NCBI GenBank assembly: GCA_963777695.1
Contig: CAVZRC010000001.1
Span: forward strand, 2,604,001-2,668,000
Origin: CAVZRC01 sp963777695
Lineage (GTDB): Bacteria; Planctomycetota; Planctomycetia; Isosphaerales; Isosphaeraceae
Direction: 5' to 3'
DNA length: 64,000 bases
In this document: in pieces, positions 48,652 through 57,357 of the stretch
How positions within the stretch are numbered: position 1 is the first letter of the stretch
Layout: every line of letters begins with the position of its first letter
The notes under the pieces: generated by a model
Told to the model about the DNA's origin: nothing
The model's input: only the letters and a program-made list of their open reading frames with translations
Databases searched by the model: none
Position numbers and translations under genes: made by a program

Positions 48652-49867
48652 CGGCTGTGTCCCCTCGCCTCGTCCCGATCCCCTCGCCGCGGTCGCCGGC
48701 CAGCAGGAAGAACCCGGAGCCGGACGGGCCGTCGACCCGCACGATATCGTACGGCGGGATGCCGACGCGGCAAAGCGGCTCCTCCGCCATCGGCGAGGAT
48801 TCCTCCACCGCGCTGGCGAACACCGGGACCGCCGGCTGCCGACAGCTCGCGCAGACCGCCTCGGCCGCGCCGACCTTCACTCGGGGTCTCATCACTTCGC
48901 CGCGCCAGGCGCATCGCGGGCATTCGAACGCCACGACCAGCTCGCGGTCGAGCACCAGTTGCATCGGCCCCTCGACGTGCTCCCGGGCCGCATCGAATAG
49001 TTCCGAGACGCTCGATTGGTTCCCCATCGCCAGCTCGAGCGGCTCCGGATAGGTCTCGTGACTGAGGCAGTCGTCCCGGCGCGGCAGCCTCGTCGAATAG
49101 AACTGATTGGACACCCCGTTGAAGACCATGGCGCTGCCCGCGGCCACCGGCAGGCCGTGGAGCAGCTTCAGCGCCTCCTGGACCTGCAACGCGGCCATCA
49201 TCGAGGCGATCGTCGGCGCCGTCGGTACCTTGCCCGCGACGATTTCCTCGCGGCGTAGGAGGGGGCAGCTATACCGCAGATTCAGGAGCTGATAGTCCCT
49301 CGCCGTCATCGTGCATTCGTAACACGCGGAGTCCGGCGGTACGAAGACCTTGACGACGCCCTGGATCTCCTGGATGCCCGCGTCGATCCACGGCGTGCCG
49401 ACCTTCCAGCATTGCCGGTTCACCCAGAGCCGGGCCTCGCGGTTATCCAGGCAGCCGATGACCAGGTCAACGTCGGCGAACATCCCCAGGCCGACGTCCG
49501 TGATCACGTCGCCGTGGATCGGGAGGATGGTAATCTCGGGGTTCAGATCGAGGGCACGCCGGGCGGCGACCTCCGCCTTGGGCTGGCCGCCGTCGTCGGA
49601 CCGGAACAGCACCGACCGCGAGAGGTTCGACGGCTCGACGTCGTCCAGATCGATCAGGTGGATCGTCCCCAGACCCACGAGTGCCAGGTTCTTCACCACC
49701 TCGTTGCCCAAGGCCCCCGCGCCGACGACCAGCACCCGCGCCTCGCGGAGCCGATCCTGTCGCCACCACGAGATCAGCCGCAGTCGGCTGTAACGGTCCC
49801 CGTCGTCGATGACCAGGAACTCGGACGACGAAGCCGCCGCCTGCTGCGTCTTCGGTGGGTCATCCAT
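48638..49867 (-). CDS. E1-like ThiF/MoeB family adenylating enzyme with zinc ribbon
   Basis: 409 residues from an ATG at 49867 (MDDPPKTQQA) with AGGA upstream. The adenylation domain has GAGALGNEVVKNLALVGLG at 49, LIDLDDVEPSNLSRS (the D-x-D-x-V-E-x-S-N-L-x-R motif), the nucleotide Lys in GQPKAEVAARR and IGCLDNREARLWVN. Cys182/Cys185 (ACYEC) pair with later cysteines as in E1/MoeB zinc sites, and Cys201 in RYSCPLL is the candidate thioester residue. A C-terminal ribbon has ECPRC (316-319) and CASC (339-342). It would activate the ubiquitin-like protein at 51037-51336 and hand it to the E2. The open frame upstream of 49867 is only palindromic repeat. Confidence 0.92.
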   Translation of the reverse strand: MDDPPKTQQAAASSSEFLVIDDGDRYSRLRLISWWRQDRLREARVLVVGAGALGNEVVKNLALVGLGTIHLIDLDDVEPSNLSRSVLFRSDDGGQPKAEVAARRALDLNPEITILPIHGDVITDVGLGMFADVDLVIGCLDNREARLWVNRQCWKVGTPWIDAGIQEIQGVVKVFVPPDSACYECTMTARDYQLLNLRYSCPLLRREEIVAGKVPTAPTIASMMAALQVQEALKLLHGLPVAAGSAMVFNGVSNQFYSTRLPRRDDCLSHETYPEPLELAMGNQSSVSELFDAAREHVEGPMQLVLDRELVVAFECPRCAWRGEVMRPRVKVGAAEAVCASCRQPAVPVFASAVEESSPMAEEPLCRVGIPPYDIVRVDGPSGSGFFLLAGDRGEGIGTRRGDTAGERG

Positions 49868-49913
49868 CTCGCGATCCTCGCGGTGGCTGGGGCGGGTTGA
49901 GCGGAGGCGTCCT

Positions 49914-50012
49914 CTTCGGTCTTGTAGGGTGGGTGAAACCCACCGATGCCAGGCCCTCTCGTTGGGTTTCACCCACCCTACAACAGTCTGATCCGGCTTC
50001 CGGGACCGGTTC
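49914..50012. repeat. Nested palindromic repeat (GWVKPT type), copy 1
   Basis: TAGGGTGGGTGAAACCCACC and, 20 bases on, GGGTTTCACCCACCCTACAA form long inverted arms; each arm is also self-complementary (GGTGGGT-GAA-ACCCACC). It shares its flanks, including ATCC-GCTTCCGGGAC, with the repeat at 60549-60647. It fills the gap between the E2 stop and the E1 start and would fold strongly in the operon mRNA. Confidence 0.85.
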
Positions 50013-50885
50013 TCACTCGATGAAGACGATATCATCGCTGGCCGGTCGAGTAGCCTGAGGTCGGTGCTCGGTCGGGGGAGCCAAGTCCTGATTCAAGATC
50101 AGCATCTCGACATTCGAATCGTCGGCAGCCGGCTCGGAATCCGCCTGGGCCGATACGAGGGCCTGCAACTCGGGATTCGAAGGGACCACACGCGCGGGCG
50201 GGTCCGGTCGAGGATACTCCGGCTCGGGAGTCGCCGCGGCGCCGAACACCCGGCCGTACCGCTCGACGAACTTTCGGACCCGTGCCGCTGGCGCGGTGGT
50301 TCCGGAGTCGGACCGCTCCTTGGCCGGCCGGGCCGATCCGTTCGCATGAGCCGTGGGCGATGGGACCGGGTTACCGTCCGCGGGCGATTCGACCCGCCCC
50401 GGCGCCGCCCGCAGGTCTCGCAATGGCCGGGGATCGGTCGGGAACAGGATCGCCGTCTGACTGGCGACCCAAAGCGCGGAGTCGCGATTGTATGGGCTGC
50501 GGATGTCGTAATTGTGATACCGCAACATGTCCCAGAGCATGACGCAAAGCTCGTCGAGCTGGATACTGGGCACCCAGTGTGTGCCGTATCCCCCCAGGCA
50601 GACCATGCCGATCTCCGAGATGTTCGGATGATAGATCGGCGTCAGCCAGCGTAGTTCCGGCATGGTCCGAGGATAGGACGAACCCAGTTTGATCTCGACG
50701 TGGTGCTTCTCCAGCACCTTGACTTTGCCGTGGTCGCGCCATAAACCCCTACCCTGAAAGACGATCCGGTAGTGATTCGGCGGGTCTCCGTGGGTGTTGA
50801 AGCGGAAGACCGAACTCTCGGACTTGAGCCGATCCAGCGCCGCCAGGTCATTGCGGAGCCGTCGCATGCGAGGCGATTCGTACAT
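50013..50885 (-). CDS. E2-like ubiquitin-conjugating (UBC fold) protein
   Basis: 290 residues from the ATG at 50885 (MYESPRMRRLRNDLAALDRL); an earlier ATG at 51008 is possible. Residues 1-145 follow the UBC layout: N-terminal helix, four strands, then YHPNIS with His86-Pro87-Asn88, the catalytic Cys96 in GMVCLGGYGTHW, and Trp104 followed by Pro. The Asn-to-Cys spacing of eight and Cys-to-Trp spacing of eight equal those of eukaryotic E2 enzymes. Residues 145-290 are a Pro/Ala-rich tail ending SDDIVFIE. It should accept the ubiquitin-like protein from the neighbouring E1 as a thioester and transfer it to lysines. Confidence 0.9.
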   Translation of the reverse strand: MYESPRMRRLRNDLAALDRLKSESSVFRFNTHGDPPNHYRIVFQGRGLWRDHGKVKVLEKHHVEIKLGSSYPRTMPELRWLTPIYHPNISEIGMVCLGGYGTHWVPSIQLDELCVMLWDMLRYHNYDIRSPYNRDSALWVASQTAILFPTDPRPLRDLRAAPGRVESPADGNPVPSPTAHANGSARPAKERSDSGTTAPAARVRKFVERYGRVFGAAATPEPEYPRPDPPARVVPSNPELQALVSAQADSEPAADDSNVEMLILNQDLAPPTEHRPQATRPASDDIVFIE

Positions 50886-51036
50886 GGTCGTGCGGCGCCC
50901 CAGGTCGAAGCAAAGCGAAGCGAGGACGTGTGGGGTTGTCTCTTCCCGAGCCGAAGGGCACGAACTCCCGACGCGCGATGCCACGGCCGAGGGGACTCGA
51001 CCGGGCATGGCACGGCGGTAGTCCCGACCCGCCGTC

Positions 51037-51336
51037 TCAAGTCGATCCGGCTACAACCTCGGGATAAACAATCAGGTGGTCGCCGTTCTGGATCCCGGCC
51101 TCCACCAGCGTCCAGCTCTCGAGGAGTCGACGGCCCCCTTCCTTATGGTCCAGGGCGTAACTCATCGGTTGTCCATCGGGACTGGTCGCGGGCAGGCTCA
51201 TCTTGGTGATGATGTTCGGGATGATCCGGCTCACAGGCACGCTGAAGGCGATGACCGCCTTGACCGACTTGGCCCCGGTTTGATCCAGGAAAGTGACCTG
51301 GATTCCACTGGGATCGGCATTTCCGCCATATGACAT
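51037..51336 (-). CDS. Ubiquitin-like beta-grasp protein (YukD/EsaB-like)
   Basis: 99 residues; the ATG at 51336 follows GAGGAGG ten bases away. The sequence has the beta-grasp pattern: IQVTFLDQTG hairpin, KAVIAFSVPVSRIIPNIIT (strand plus helix), SYALDHKEGGRRLLES, then WTLVEAGIQNGDHLIVYPEV, which is close to the conserved L-x-E-A-G-v-x-D-G-D end of YukD proteins. The C-terminus is AGST with Gly97 as third-last residue. As the first gene before E2, E1 and JAB genes, it is the likely conjugated modifier. Trimming after Gly97 by the JAB enzyme is a prediction. Confidence 0.82.
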   Translation of the reverse strand: MSYGGNADPSGIQVTFLDQTGAKSVKAVIAFSVPVSRIIPNIITKMSLPATSPDGQPMSYALDHKEGGRRLLESWTLVEAGIQNGDHLIVYPEVVAGST

Positions 51337-51663
51337 GGTCAGGATACCTCCTCAGCATACCATTCGGACGCCGTCCCGAATTATTGGAGTACCCACCCTT
51401 TTTCGAGTACCCCAGATGCGCCGACAGCCTCCTGTCGAAGACTCTACCAGATAGGATAACGCCATCCCCGCCCGCCCGGAACAGGCTGCTCATGAATTCT
51501 GCCGCAGACCAGTCCTCCGACGACCTCGCTTCCCGACCAGGGCCGAAGGCCGATCGCCTTAACTTATTATCCGAATTCGATTTGGTCTTCGCCCCGGACG
51601 GGCGAGGGGCCGCGTCGCCCATTGCCAGCGTCTCGTCGTCATTTCGCTCCGAGGTGGACGCAA
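51337..51663. other. Gap upstream of the ubiquitin-like operon
   Basis: No supported gene in 327 bases. It should contain the operon promoter reading toward 51336. AT-rich stretches occur around 51380-51420 and 51560-51585, but no clean promoter pair was recognised. Confidence 0.45.
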
Positions 51664-51848
51664 TCAGACGACTTTGCGATAGACCGTCACTCCAAGGACG
51701 CCGATCACAGCGAACGCGACTAGGAAGATGAAGAACAGGACCTTGGCGATATCCTCGGACCCGCGCCGATGCCGCCGAACCCGAACAATGCTGCAATGGC
51801 GGCGATCACCAGGAACATCAAGGCCCATTTGAGCAGCGACATGGCCAT
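51664..51848 (-). CDS. DUF1328/YtjA-family small membrane protein, frameshifted
   Basis: A GAGGAGGAG site precedes two ATGs at 51848 and 51842. The first frame gives SLLKWALMFLVIAAIAALFG and FGGIGAG; near 51760 it slips to SEDIAKVLFFIFLVAFAVIG and ends at 51664. The joined protein of about 60 residues with two hydrophobic helices is a standard DUF1328 protein, often induced under stress. One base restores the frame. Confidence 0.8.
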
Positions 51849-52035
51849 ACTCCTCCTCGATCGAAGACCGAGGCATTGCTGGAACTCGTGCGTATCGAAC
51901 CTCTTATGGCCGGCTTCCCGAACGATCGGCCATACTCAGGTCCACCGCAAATTGAATGCCAGGTCTCTTGGTCATCCGTTGTGAGTCCGGAGCTCTAGAC
52001 TATTTTTCGACGCAAATGATTTGCTTGCCGGTCGT

Positions 52036-52065
52036 TGACCCCGCTCACGCTTCGGGTTGGTGGGG
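52036..52065. repeat. NPKRERG-type dispersed repeat
   Basis: CGCTCACGCTTCGGGTTGGT reads on the opposite strand as codons for PTNPKRERG, a peptide seen again and again in spurious planctomycete ORFs. Only one copy is visible here, so the repeat status rests on general knowledge. Confidence 0.5.
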
Positions 52066-52132
52066 ACGGCGGGTAACGAAGCCGCTCTCGAACTGTCAAC
52101 CTCCAGCGCCGGGACTCTGGGTCGATCCCAAA

Positions 52133-52960
52133 TCACATCTGCGGCCCGTCGGCCCGCGCACCGACCGACCGATCCTGGGAACGCGTCGGCTTGAATCGAG
52201 TCATGATCCAATCAAAGGGGATCGGGAGCCATCTCGCCACGGTGACGATGCTCCAGGCGCGCCAGGTGGGCATCACGAAGCCACGACGGCCGGAAAGGCC
52301 ACGAACGATGCCGCGTACGACCCGATCGGTTGGCTCCCGCCCCGGCCACGAGTGTGACTTGCCCGTCTTGCCGCCGGCAACCTCCGTGAACTCGCTGACC
52401 GTCCGACCGGGACACGCCGCCCAGACCCGAACCCCCGTCCCCGCCAGCTCATAGCGGAGGCTCTTCACGAGCCCGTTCACTGCGTGTTTCGTCGCGACGT
52501 AAATGGTCGAATCCGCCACTCCGACGAAACCCAGCACGGAAGATATCTGGAGGATCTGGCCCGAGCCTCGGGCTTTCATGTGTTTGGCGGCCTTCTGACT
52601 CAAGTCGATCAGGGCCATCAGGTTGAGTTCGATCATCTGGCGGACTTGATCGGGGTCCTGTTCGGCGAACTCGGCATAGTTGCCCAGGCCGGCATTATTG
52701 ACGAGCAGGTCCACGTCGCCGTAGAGCCGCAGGGCATGGTCCCAGAGCGTCTGGCGGAAGCCCGAGTCGGACAAGTCGCCGGCGAGGACCTCGACCCGAC
52801 CGGAAGGCAGCTCCGCGGCCAGGGCCTCGAGCCGATCGAGGCGACGCGCGGTCGCAAGCACCTTCATCCCTCGGTCCAGGACCAGCTGGCGCACCAGCTC
52901 GCGCCCAAGACCCGAGGAGGCACCGGTGACCAGGCCATTGGCTCTCTTGTCATTAGTCAT
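52133..52960 (-). CDS. Short-chain dehydrogenase/reductase
   Basis: 275 residues with VTGASSGLGRELVRQLV, LAGDLSDSGF, LLVNNAGLGNYAEF, the catalytic Ser in QISSVLGFVGV and Tyr-x-x-x-Lys in STIYVATKHAVNG. The C-terminal part (WRAWSIVTVARWLPIPFDW) is hydrophobic, as in the DltE/SDR group linked to membrane lipids. Stands alone between DUF1328 and ilvB; substrate unknown. Confidence 0.88.
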   Translation of the reverse strand: MTNDKRANGLVTGASSGLGRELVRQLVLDRGMKVLATARRLDRLEALAAELPSGRVEVLAGDLSDSGFRQTLWDHALRLYGDVDLLVNNAGLGNYAEFAEQDPDQVRQMIELNLMALIDLSQKAAKHMKARGSGQILQISSVLGFVGVADSTIYVATKHAVNGLVKSLRYELAGTGVRVWAACPGRTVSEFTEVAGGKTGKSHSWPGREPTDRVVRGIVRGLSGRRGFVMPTWRAWSIVTVARWLPIPFDWIMTRFKPTRSQDRSVGARADGPQM

Positions 52961-53217
52961 TGGTCATTCGTCGTTTGTGATCCGGGATCAGGTGCTGCGA
53001 CTCGCTCGGTGTCCTCATTCTAGGCCATCATCCTGGCTCCGGACCACTGGCGGAGCGCCGGACAATCGGACGTAAGACCCATAACCTGTGAATCCAGACG
53101 ATGGATTCGATTGTGGGGGGTAGACAAACGTTGTACAATTCGAGCGGTCGTGCTATTTGGACTGGGGGATGAACACCCCGATTGTGCCGCATCTGCGCCT
53201 TGGGAGAACAGACCGCC

Positions 53218-54993
53218 GTGGCTGCCATCGACGATCGTCAAGTGTCGACCATGATCTCTTCGAAGCCGATCACCGGAGCGGATGTTCTGGTCGAGTCGCT
53301 GGCGCGGCACGGTGTCGAGGTGGTGTTCGCCTATCCGGGCGGCGCGAGCATGCCGATGCACCAGGCGCTGACGCGATACCGCGACCGGATTCGGACGATC
53401 CTCCCGCGCCACGAGCAGGGGGGAATCTTCGCGGCCGAGGGCTATGCGCGTGCCTCGGGCAAGCCGGGTGTGGTGATGGCGACTTCGGGGCCCGGGGCCC
53501 TGAACCTCGTCACGGGGCTGGCCGATGCCAAGATGGACTCGGTCCCGCTGGTGGCCATCACCGGCCAGGTGGCCACGCACGTCATCGGCACGGACGCGTT
53601 CCAGGAGACCCCGATGGTCGAGGTCTCGCGGGCGATCACCAAGCATCATTACCTGGTGCAGAACGCCCGCGATATGGCGCGCGTCGTCAAGGAGGCCTTT
53701 CACCTGGCCAGCACGGGCCGGCCGGGTCCGGTCCTGATCGACGTCCCCAAGGACGTCCAGAATACCATCGTGGCCAACCCGGATTACGACGTGGCCATGG
53801 ACCTGCCGGGTTACCGACTGCCGCCGCCGCCGTCGCCGGATCAGATCCGGGAGGTCCTGGAGTCCATCCGGGCGAGCGAACGGCCGATCATCTATTGCGG
53901 CGGCGGCGTGATCGCCTCGGGCGCGGCCGAAGAACTGCGCGAGTTCGCCTCCAAGACGGGGATCCCCGTCGCCATGACCGTCCACGGGCTGGGATCGATC
54001 CCAAGCGACCACTATCTCTCGCTCGAGATGCTGGGCATGCACGGCACGGTCTACGCCAATTATGCCGTGAATGAGGCTGATCTGCTCCTGGCCTTCGGGG
54101 TTCGGTTCGACGATCGCGTCACGGGCAAGCTCAGCGAGTTCGCCAAGCACGGCCGGATCGTCCACGTCGACATCGACGCCTCCGAGATCAACAAGAACAA
54201 GTTCGCGCACGTCCCCGTCCACACCGATGTCAAGACGTTCCTGAAGGCGATCAACCCGGTGGTCTCGGCGGGCGACTGGCGTCGCTGGCATCAGCAGATC
54301 GACGAATGGCGCGCCAGCGACCCGATGACCTATGACCAGCGCGACGACCTGATTATGCCCCAGTACGTCATCGATCAGTTCTCGAAGCTGACCCAGGGCG
54401 AATTCATCATGACGACCGGGGTCGGCCAGCACCAGATGTGGGCCGCCCAGTGGAGCCGGTTCAAGCACCCGCGGACCTGGATCACCTCGGGCGGGCTGGG
54501 CTCGATGGGCTACGGACTGCCCTCGGCGATGGGCGCCCAGGCGGCCTTCCCCGACGCCCTCGTCGTCGACATCGACGGCGACGGCAGCTTCGTCATGAAT
54601 ATCCAGGAGCTGGCGACGGTCCATTGCGAGAAGCTCCCGGTCAAGGTCATCGTGCTCAACAACCAACATCTGGGCATGGTTGTGCAGTGGGAAGACCGGT
54701 TCTTCGCCGGTAACCGCGCCCATACCTACCTCGGCCCCATCGACTTCCCCGAGGCGACCGGCCAGGGCGAGGGCGAGTTGCCCGATTCGCTCTATCCCGA
54801 TTTCGTCGAGATCGCACGCGGGTTCGGCGTCAAGGCCCGGCATGTCCGCCAGAAGTCCGAGGTCATCGATGCCCTCAAGGAGATGATCGCACATCCCGGA
54901 CCCTACGTCCTCGACGTGCTGGTCCCCTATCAGGAGCACGTCCTCCCCATGATCCCCGCGGGCGGTACGGTGCGCGAGATCATCAAGCAGTGA
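53218..54993 (+). CDS. ilvB: Acetolactate synthase large subunit
   Basis: About 590 residues. Condenses two pyruvates, or pyruvate and 2-ketobutyrate, in branched-chain amino-acid synthesis, using thiamine diphosphate, FAD and magnesium. Seen here: the catalytic Glu region RHEQGGIFAAEGYARA, GPGALNLVTGLADAKMDSVP, the QETPMVEVSRAITKH tract and the ThDP motif from GDGSFVMNIQEL to VLNNQHLGMV. The start is uncertain: GTG at 53218 has GGGAGAA ten bases upstream; ATG at 53251 is the alternative. No small regulatory subunit gene is adjacent. Confidence 0.93.
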   Translation: MAAIDDRQVSTMISSKPITGADVLVESLARHGVEVVFAYPGGASMPMHQALTRYRDRIRTILPRHEQGGIFAAEGYARASGKPGVVMATSGPGALNLVTGLADAKMDSVPLVAITGQVATHVIGTDAFQETPMVEVSRAITKHHYLVQNARDMARVVKEAFHLASTGRPGPVLIDVPKDVQNTIVANPDYDVAMDLPGYRLPPPPSPDQIREVLESIRASERPIIYCGGGVIASGAAEELREFASKTGIPVAMTVHGLGSIPSDHYLSLEMLGMHGTVYANYAVNEADLLLAFGVRFDDRVTGKLSEFAKHGRIVHVDIDASEINKNKFAHVPVHTDVKTFLKAINPVVSAGDWRRWHQQIDEWRASDPMTYDQRDDLIMPQYVIDQFSKLTQGEFIMTTGVGQHQMWAAQWSRFKHPRTWITSGGLGSMGYGLPSAMGAQAAFPDALVVDIDGDGSFVMNIQELATVHCEKLPVKVIVLNNQHLGMVVQWEDRFFAGNRAHTYLGPIDFPEATGQGEGELPDSLYPDFVEIARGFGVKARHVRQKSEVIDALKEMIAHPGPYVLDVLVPYQEHVLPMIPAGGTVREIIKQ

Positions 54994-55210
54994 GTCGGGA
55001 GTAGACAGTGGGCAGCAGCCCGGGAGCGGGGGTGAGCGGTGAATTGAGCGCACCTCCCCCCATCCGCGGTCCGATGTGCCGCGGGGTCAACCCGGCCGAC
55101 GGCCCACTGTGCTCCAGGCCGTCAAAATATCCACCGGCGGGATCCTCGCACGATGCCGCGCCGCGAGCGGAGTCGGCCCTAATTCCGACTCCCCACTCTG
55201 AACCGTCCAC

Positions 55211-56810
55211 TCACTGGGCCCACATCGGCTCGTCGATGAGTAGGCCGTACTTCTTCATCTTCTTGTAGAGAGTGGTGCGGTTGATATTCAGGACCCGCGC
55301 GGTCTCCTGGCGATTCCAGTTGAAAGCCTGGAGGGCCTGGATGATGATCCGCTTCTCGGGTTCCTCGAGGGCCTCCTTGAGTGGCCGGATGCCCATGGGG
55401 AGGTGTGGCCGGGGCGTGGTGGTGCTGATGCGCGTCTGGTGATGGTTGATGATGGGCGCCAGGTGGCTGGACGTGATCCGCGGCCCGGTGCACATGGCGA
55501 CGGCGCGGCGGATCGCCGCCTCGAGCTCGCGGATATTGCCGGGCCAGTCGTGCCGCTGGAGGATGTCGAGCGCGTCGCGGGTGAAGCCCGCTACACCCTT
55601 GTGGAACTCCTGCGCGTATCGGCGCGGAAAGACTCGGCCAGGAGCTCCACATCGGTCCCACGGTGCCTCAGCGGGGGGAGCATCAGGCTCACGGCACTGA
55701 CGCGATGGAAGAGCTCCTGGCGGAGACGACCTTCTTCCATGAGGACCGGCAGATTCTCGCTGGTGGACATGAGGAATCGCACCTCACTGAGCGCCTGCGG
55801 ATGCGCCGCCGTCGCGCCGAAGTCGCGGAACTGGAGCTCTCGGAGAAGATTGTGCTGGAGGTCCATGGGCAGTCCGGCAAGCTCGCGGATGTAGAATGTA
55901 CCCCCACGCGCCTGGTTCAGCCTTTGCGCCCAGGTCACGGAAGGACTCACCGCGTCCGAGTTGGGGGGGCTGAGAGCCTCGCTCTCGGACGTGACGAAGC
56001 CGTCGGACATCGCCGAGGTCTCGATGGAGACGAACGGATAATTGGCGTCCGGGCCCAGCGCGTGCAGCAAGCGGGCGACGAGCGACTTGCCCGTGCCGGG
56101 CTCGCCGAGGATCAGCACCGAAGCGGCCGTCGGCGCGAGGGTCCCGGCCAGCTCGAGGACCTGCCGCCAGCTCGGGTCGTTGCCGATGAGGCCGAGCTCG
56201 CGAGTGATCAACTCGAGCCGGTGAACTGTCGTGAGCGGGGGCATTTGCAGAGTCATCGCGCCGGATGACGGAGGCCCCGCCGGTCCGGGCGGGGGGGCCG
56301 GGCGCCGGAGTTGCCGGGGTGGGTCATCGGCGGGTGCAGCGTCAGGCCGGGCGTCGCCGTCGCCGGCTGAGCGGCCCTGATGGCGACCGCCGATGCTGAG
56401 GCTGGCGTCGCCGGCGTGGTCCCCGACTCCCCTTGCCGCGCCTCGCACTGCTCCAGCGCCTGCAAGACTGCGGCCCGCAGCTCCGCCGCCGGCACCGGAT
56501 ATTTCAAGACCGCCATGGCCCCGAGTCGCAACGCTTCCTTGGCCCGGTCCGGGTGGAGGCGAGGGAACAGCAGGACGACCGGTACCTCGCGATGCTTGCG
56601 ACGGACATAAGACAGGAGTTCCAGCGCATCGCCGTCGCCCGGGTCGACCCCGGCCAGGACGAGGTCGATGTCGTTGCGCTCCATCAGTCGGACGGCGACA
56701 CGATCATTGGTGGCTTCCTCGATAATGTGGCCCAGCGACTTCAACATCGACGTCAAGAGGGCCAGGCCCGCAGGATCCGGATAGAGGATCAGGATTCGGA
56801 GCTTATGCAT
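55211..56810 (-). CDS. NtrC-like regulator with pseudo-receiver and degenerate AAA+ domain, frameshifted
   Basis: Start at 56810 (MHKLRILILYPDPAGLALL). Residues 1-120 form a receiver domain in which DLVLAGVD places Gly54 where the phospho-accepting Asp belongs. In a GGGGGGG run near 56287 the frame slips into a Pro-rich linker and an AAA+ domain (LILGEPGTGKSLVARLL, GGTFYIRELAGLPMDLQ, GRLRQELFHRV). A second slip near 55630 leads to YAQEFHKGVAGFTRDALD, WPGNIRELEAAIRRAV and a Fis-type helix-turn-helix (NRQETARVLNINRTTLYKKM). Walker B has lost its Asp-Glu pair (YIRE) and GAFTGA is missing, so sigma-54 activation is unlikely. Alternatively 56253-56810 is a separate receiver gene, since its stop overlaps an ATG at 56256. 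Confidence 0.75.
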
Positions 56811-57357
56811 AGGGTTCAATCTCGCATCAGGTGCCCGTGCCGTGCGTGTTCACAAGGCCGGTCCGTCCTCCGTGAGACGACTCAAGCGTTGCCGCGGGGA
56901 CGGGGTCGCTCGCTCGACCTATATTCCGTCACCCTCCGCGGGACGAGTGGCAACCGACACGGTTGCCTCCCTGTGCGGCTGTCAGGCCGCGCGGCCCATC
57001 CCGCAACTGACGGGCAGTTGCGCCACCCGTCCGGATAAACCGGTCATGTCGTTCTAAATAAACACGTAAGTCATGGATGCAACATAGTCAAAACTCACCC
57101 GAAAAAAAAGGCCGCGGCCGCGCGGCGACGAATCGCTCTAACCCTCGTCTCCGAGCGAGGGATCGCATCCGAATTCCTGGAGATTCTCGAGGTCCCGTGG
57201 GACCGTGATGCTCAGGGCGAGCATCACCTGGTCGCGGCCCATTGCGAAGTCACATCGATTCCCGCGACTGAATGCTGACGGCCTTGGATTCGTTGCCTCT
57301 CCCTGACGAGATTATCAATTCTTGTCCGGGTCGTCCCGATTTTCCTGCGGAGCTGTG
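56811..57357. other. Gap between regulator and Xer recombinase
   Basis: No supported gene. It contains an intrinsic terminator on the minus strand (57102-57126) and a CCCTCG/CGAGGG hairpin near 57141-57163. The part next to 56810 presumably carries the regulator's promoter. Confidence 0.5.
57102..57126 (-). terminator. Intrinsic terminator after Xer gene
   Basis: On the minus strand CCGCG-CGGC-CGCGG is followed by CC and eight T residues. It is oriented to end transcription coming from the Xer recombinase gene, about 230 bases upstream. Confidence 0.65.

Noticed and set aside
49868..50035. N-terminal extension of the E1 gene reading GWVKPNERAWHRWVSPTLQ
   Set aside because: This is the translation of the palindromic repeat between E2 and E1, a known type of spurious peptide in planctomycetes. 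The ATG at 49867 with AGGA fits the true start.
51143..51796. 217-codon minus-strand frame upstream of the ubiquitin-like gene
   Set aside because: It overlaps the ubiquitin-like gene in another frame, and its translation is Arg/Ser-rich without motifs. The DUF1328 gene explains one part and the rest looks non-coding.
51972..52211. 79-codon minus-strand frame containing PTNPKRERG
   Set aside because: The peptide comes from a dispersed intergenic repeat; the remainder is not protein-like.
53020..55053. 677-codon minus-strand open frame
   Set aside because: It is antisense to ilvB, whose thiamine-diphosphate and FAD motifs are clear. The antisense translation is His/Asp/Arg-rich and matches no family.
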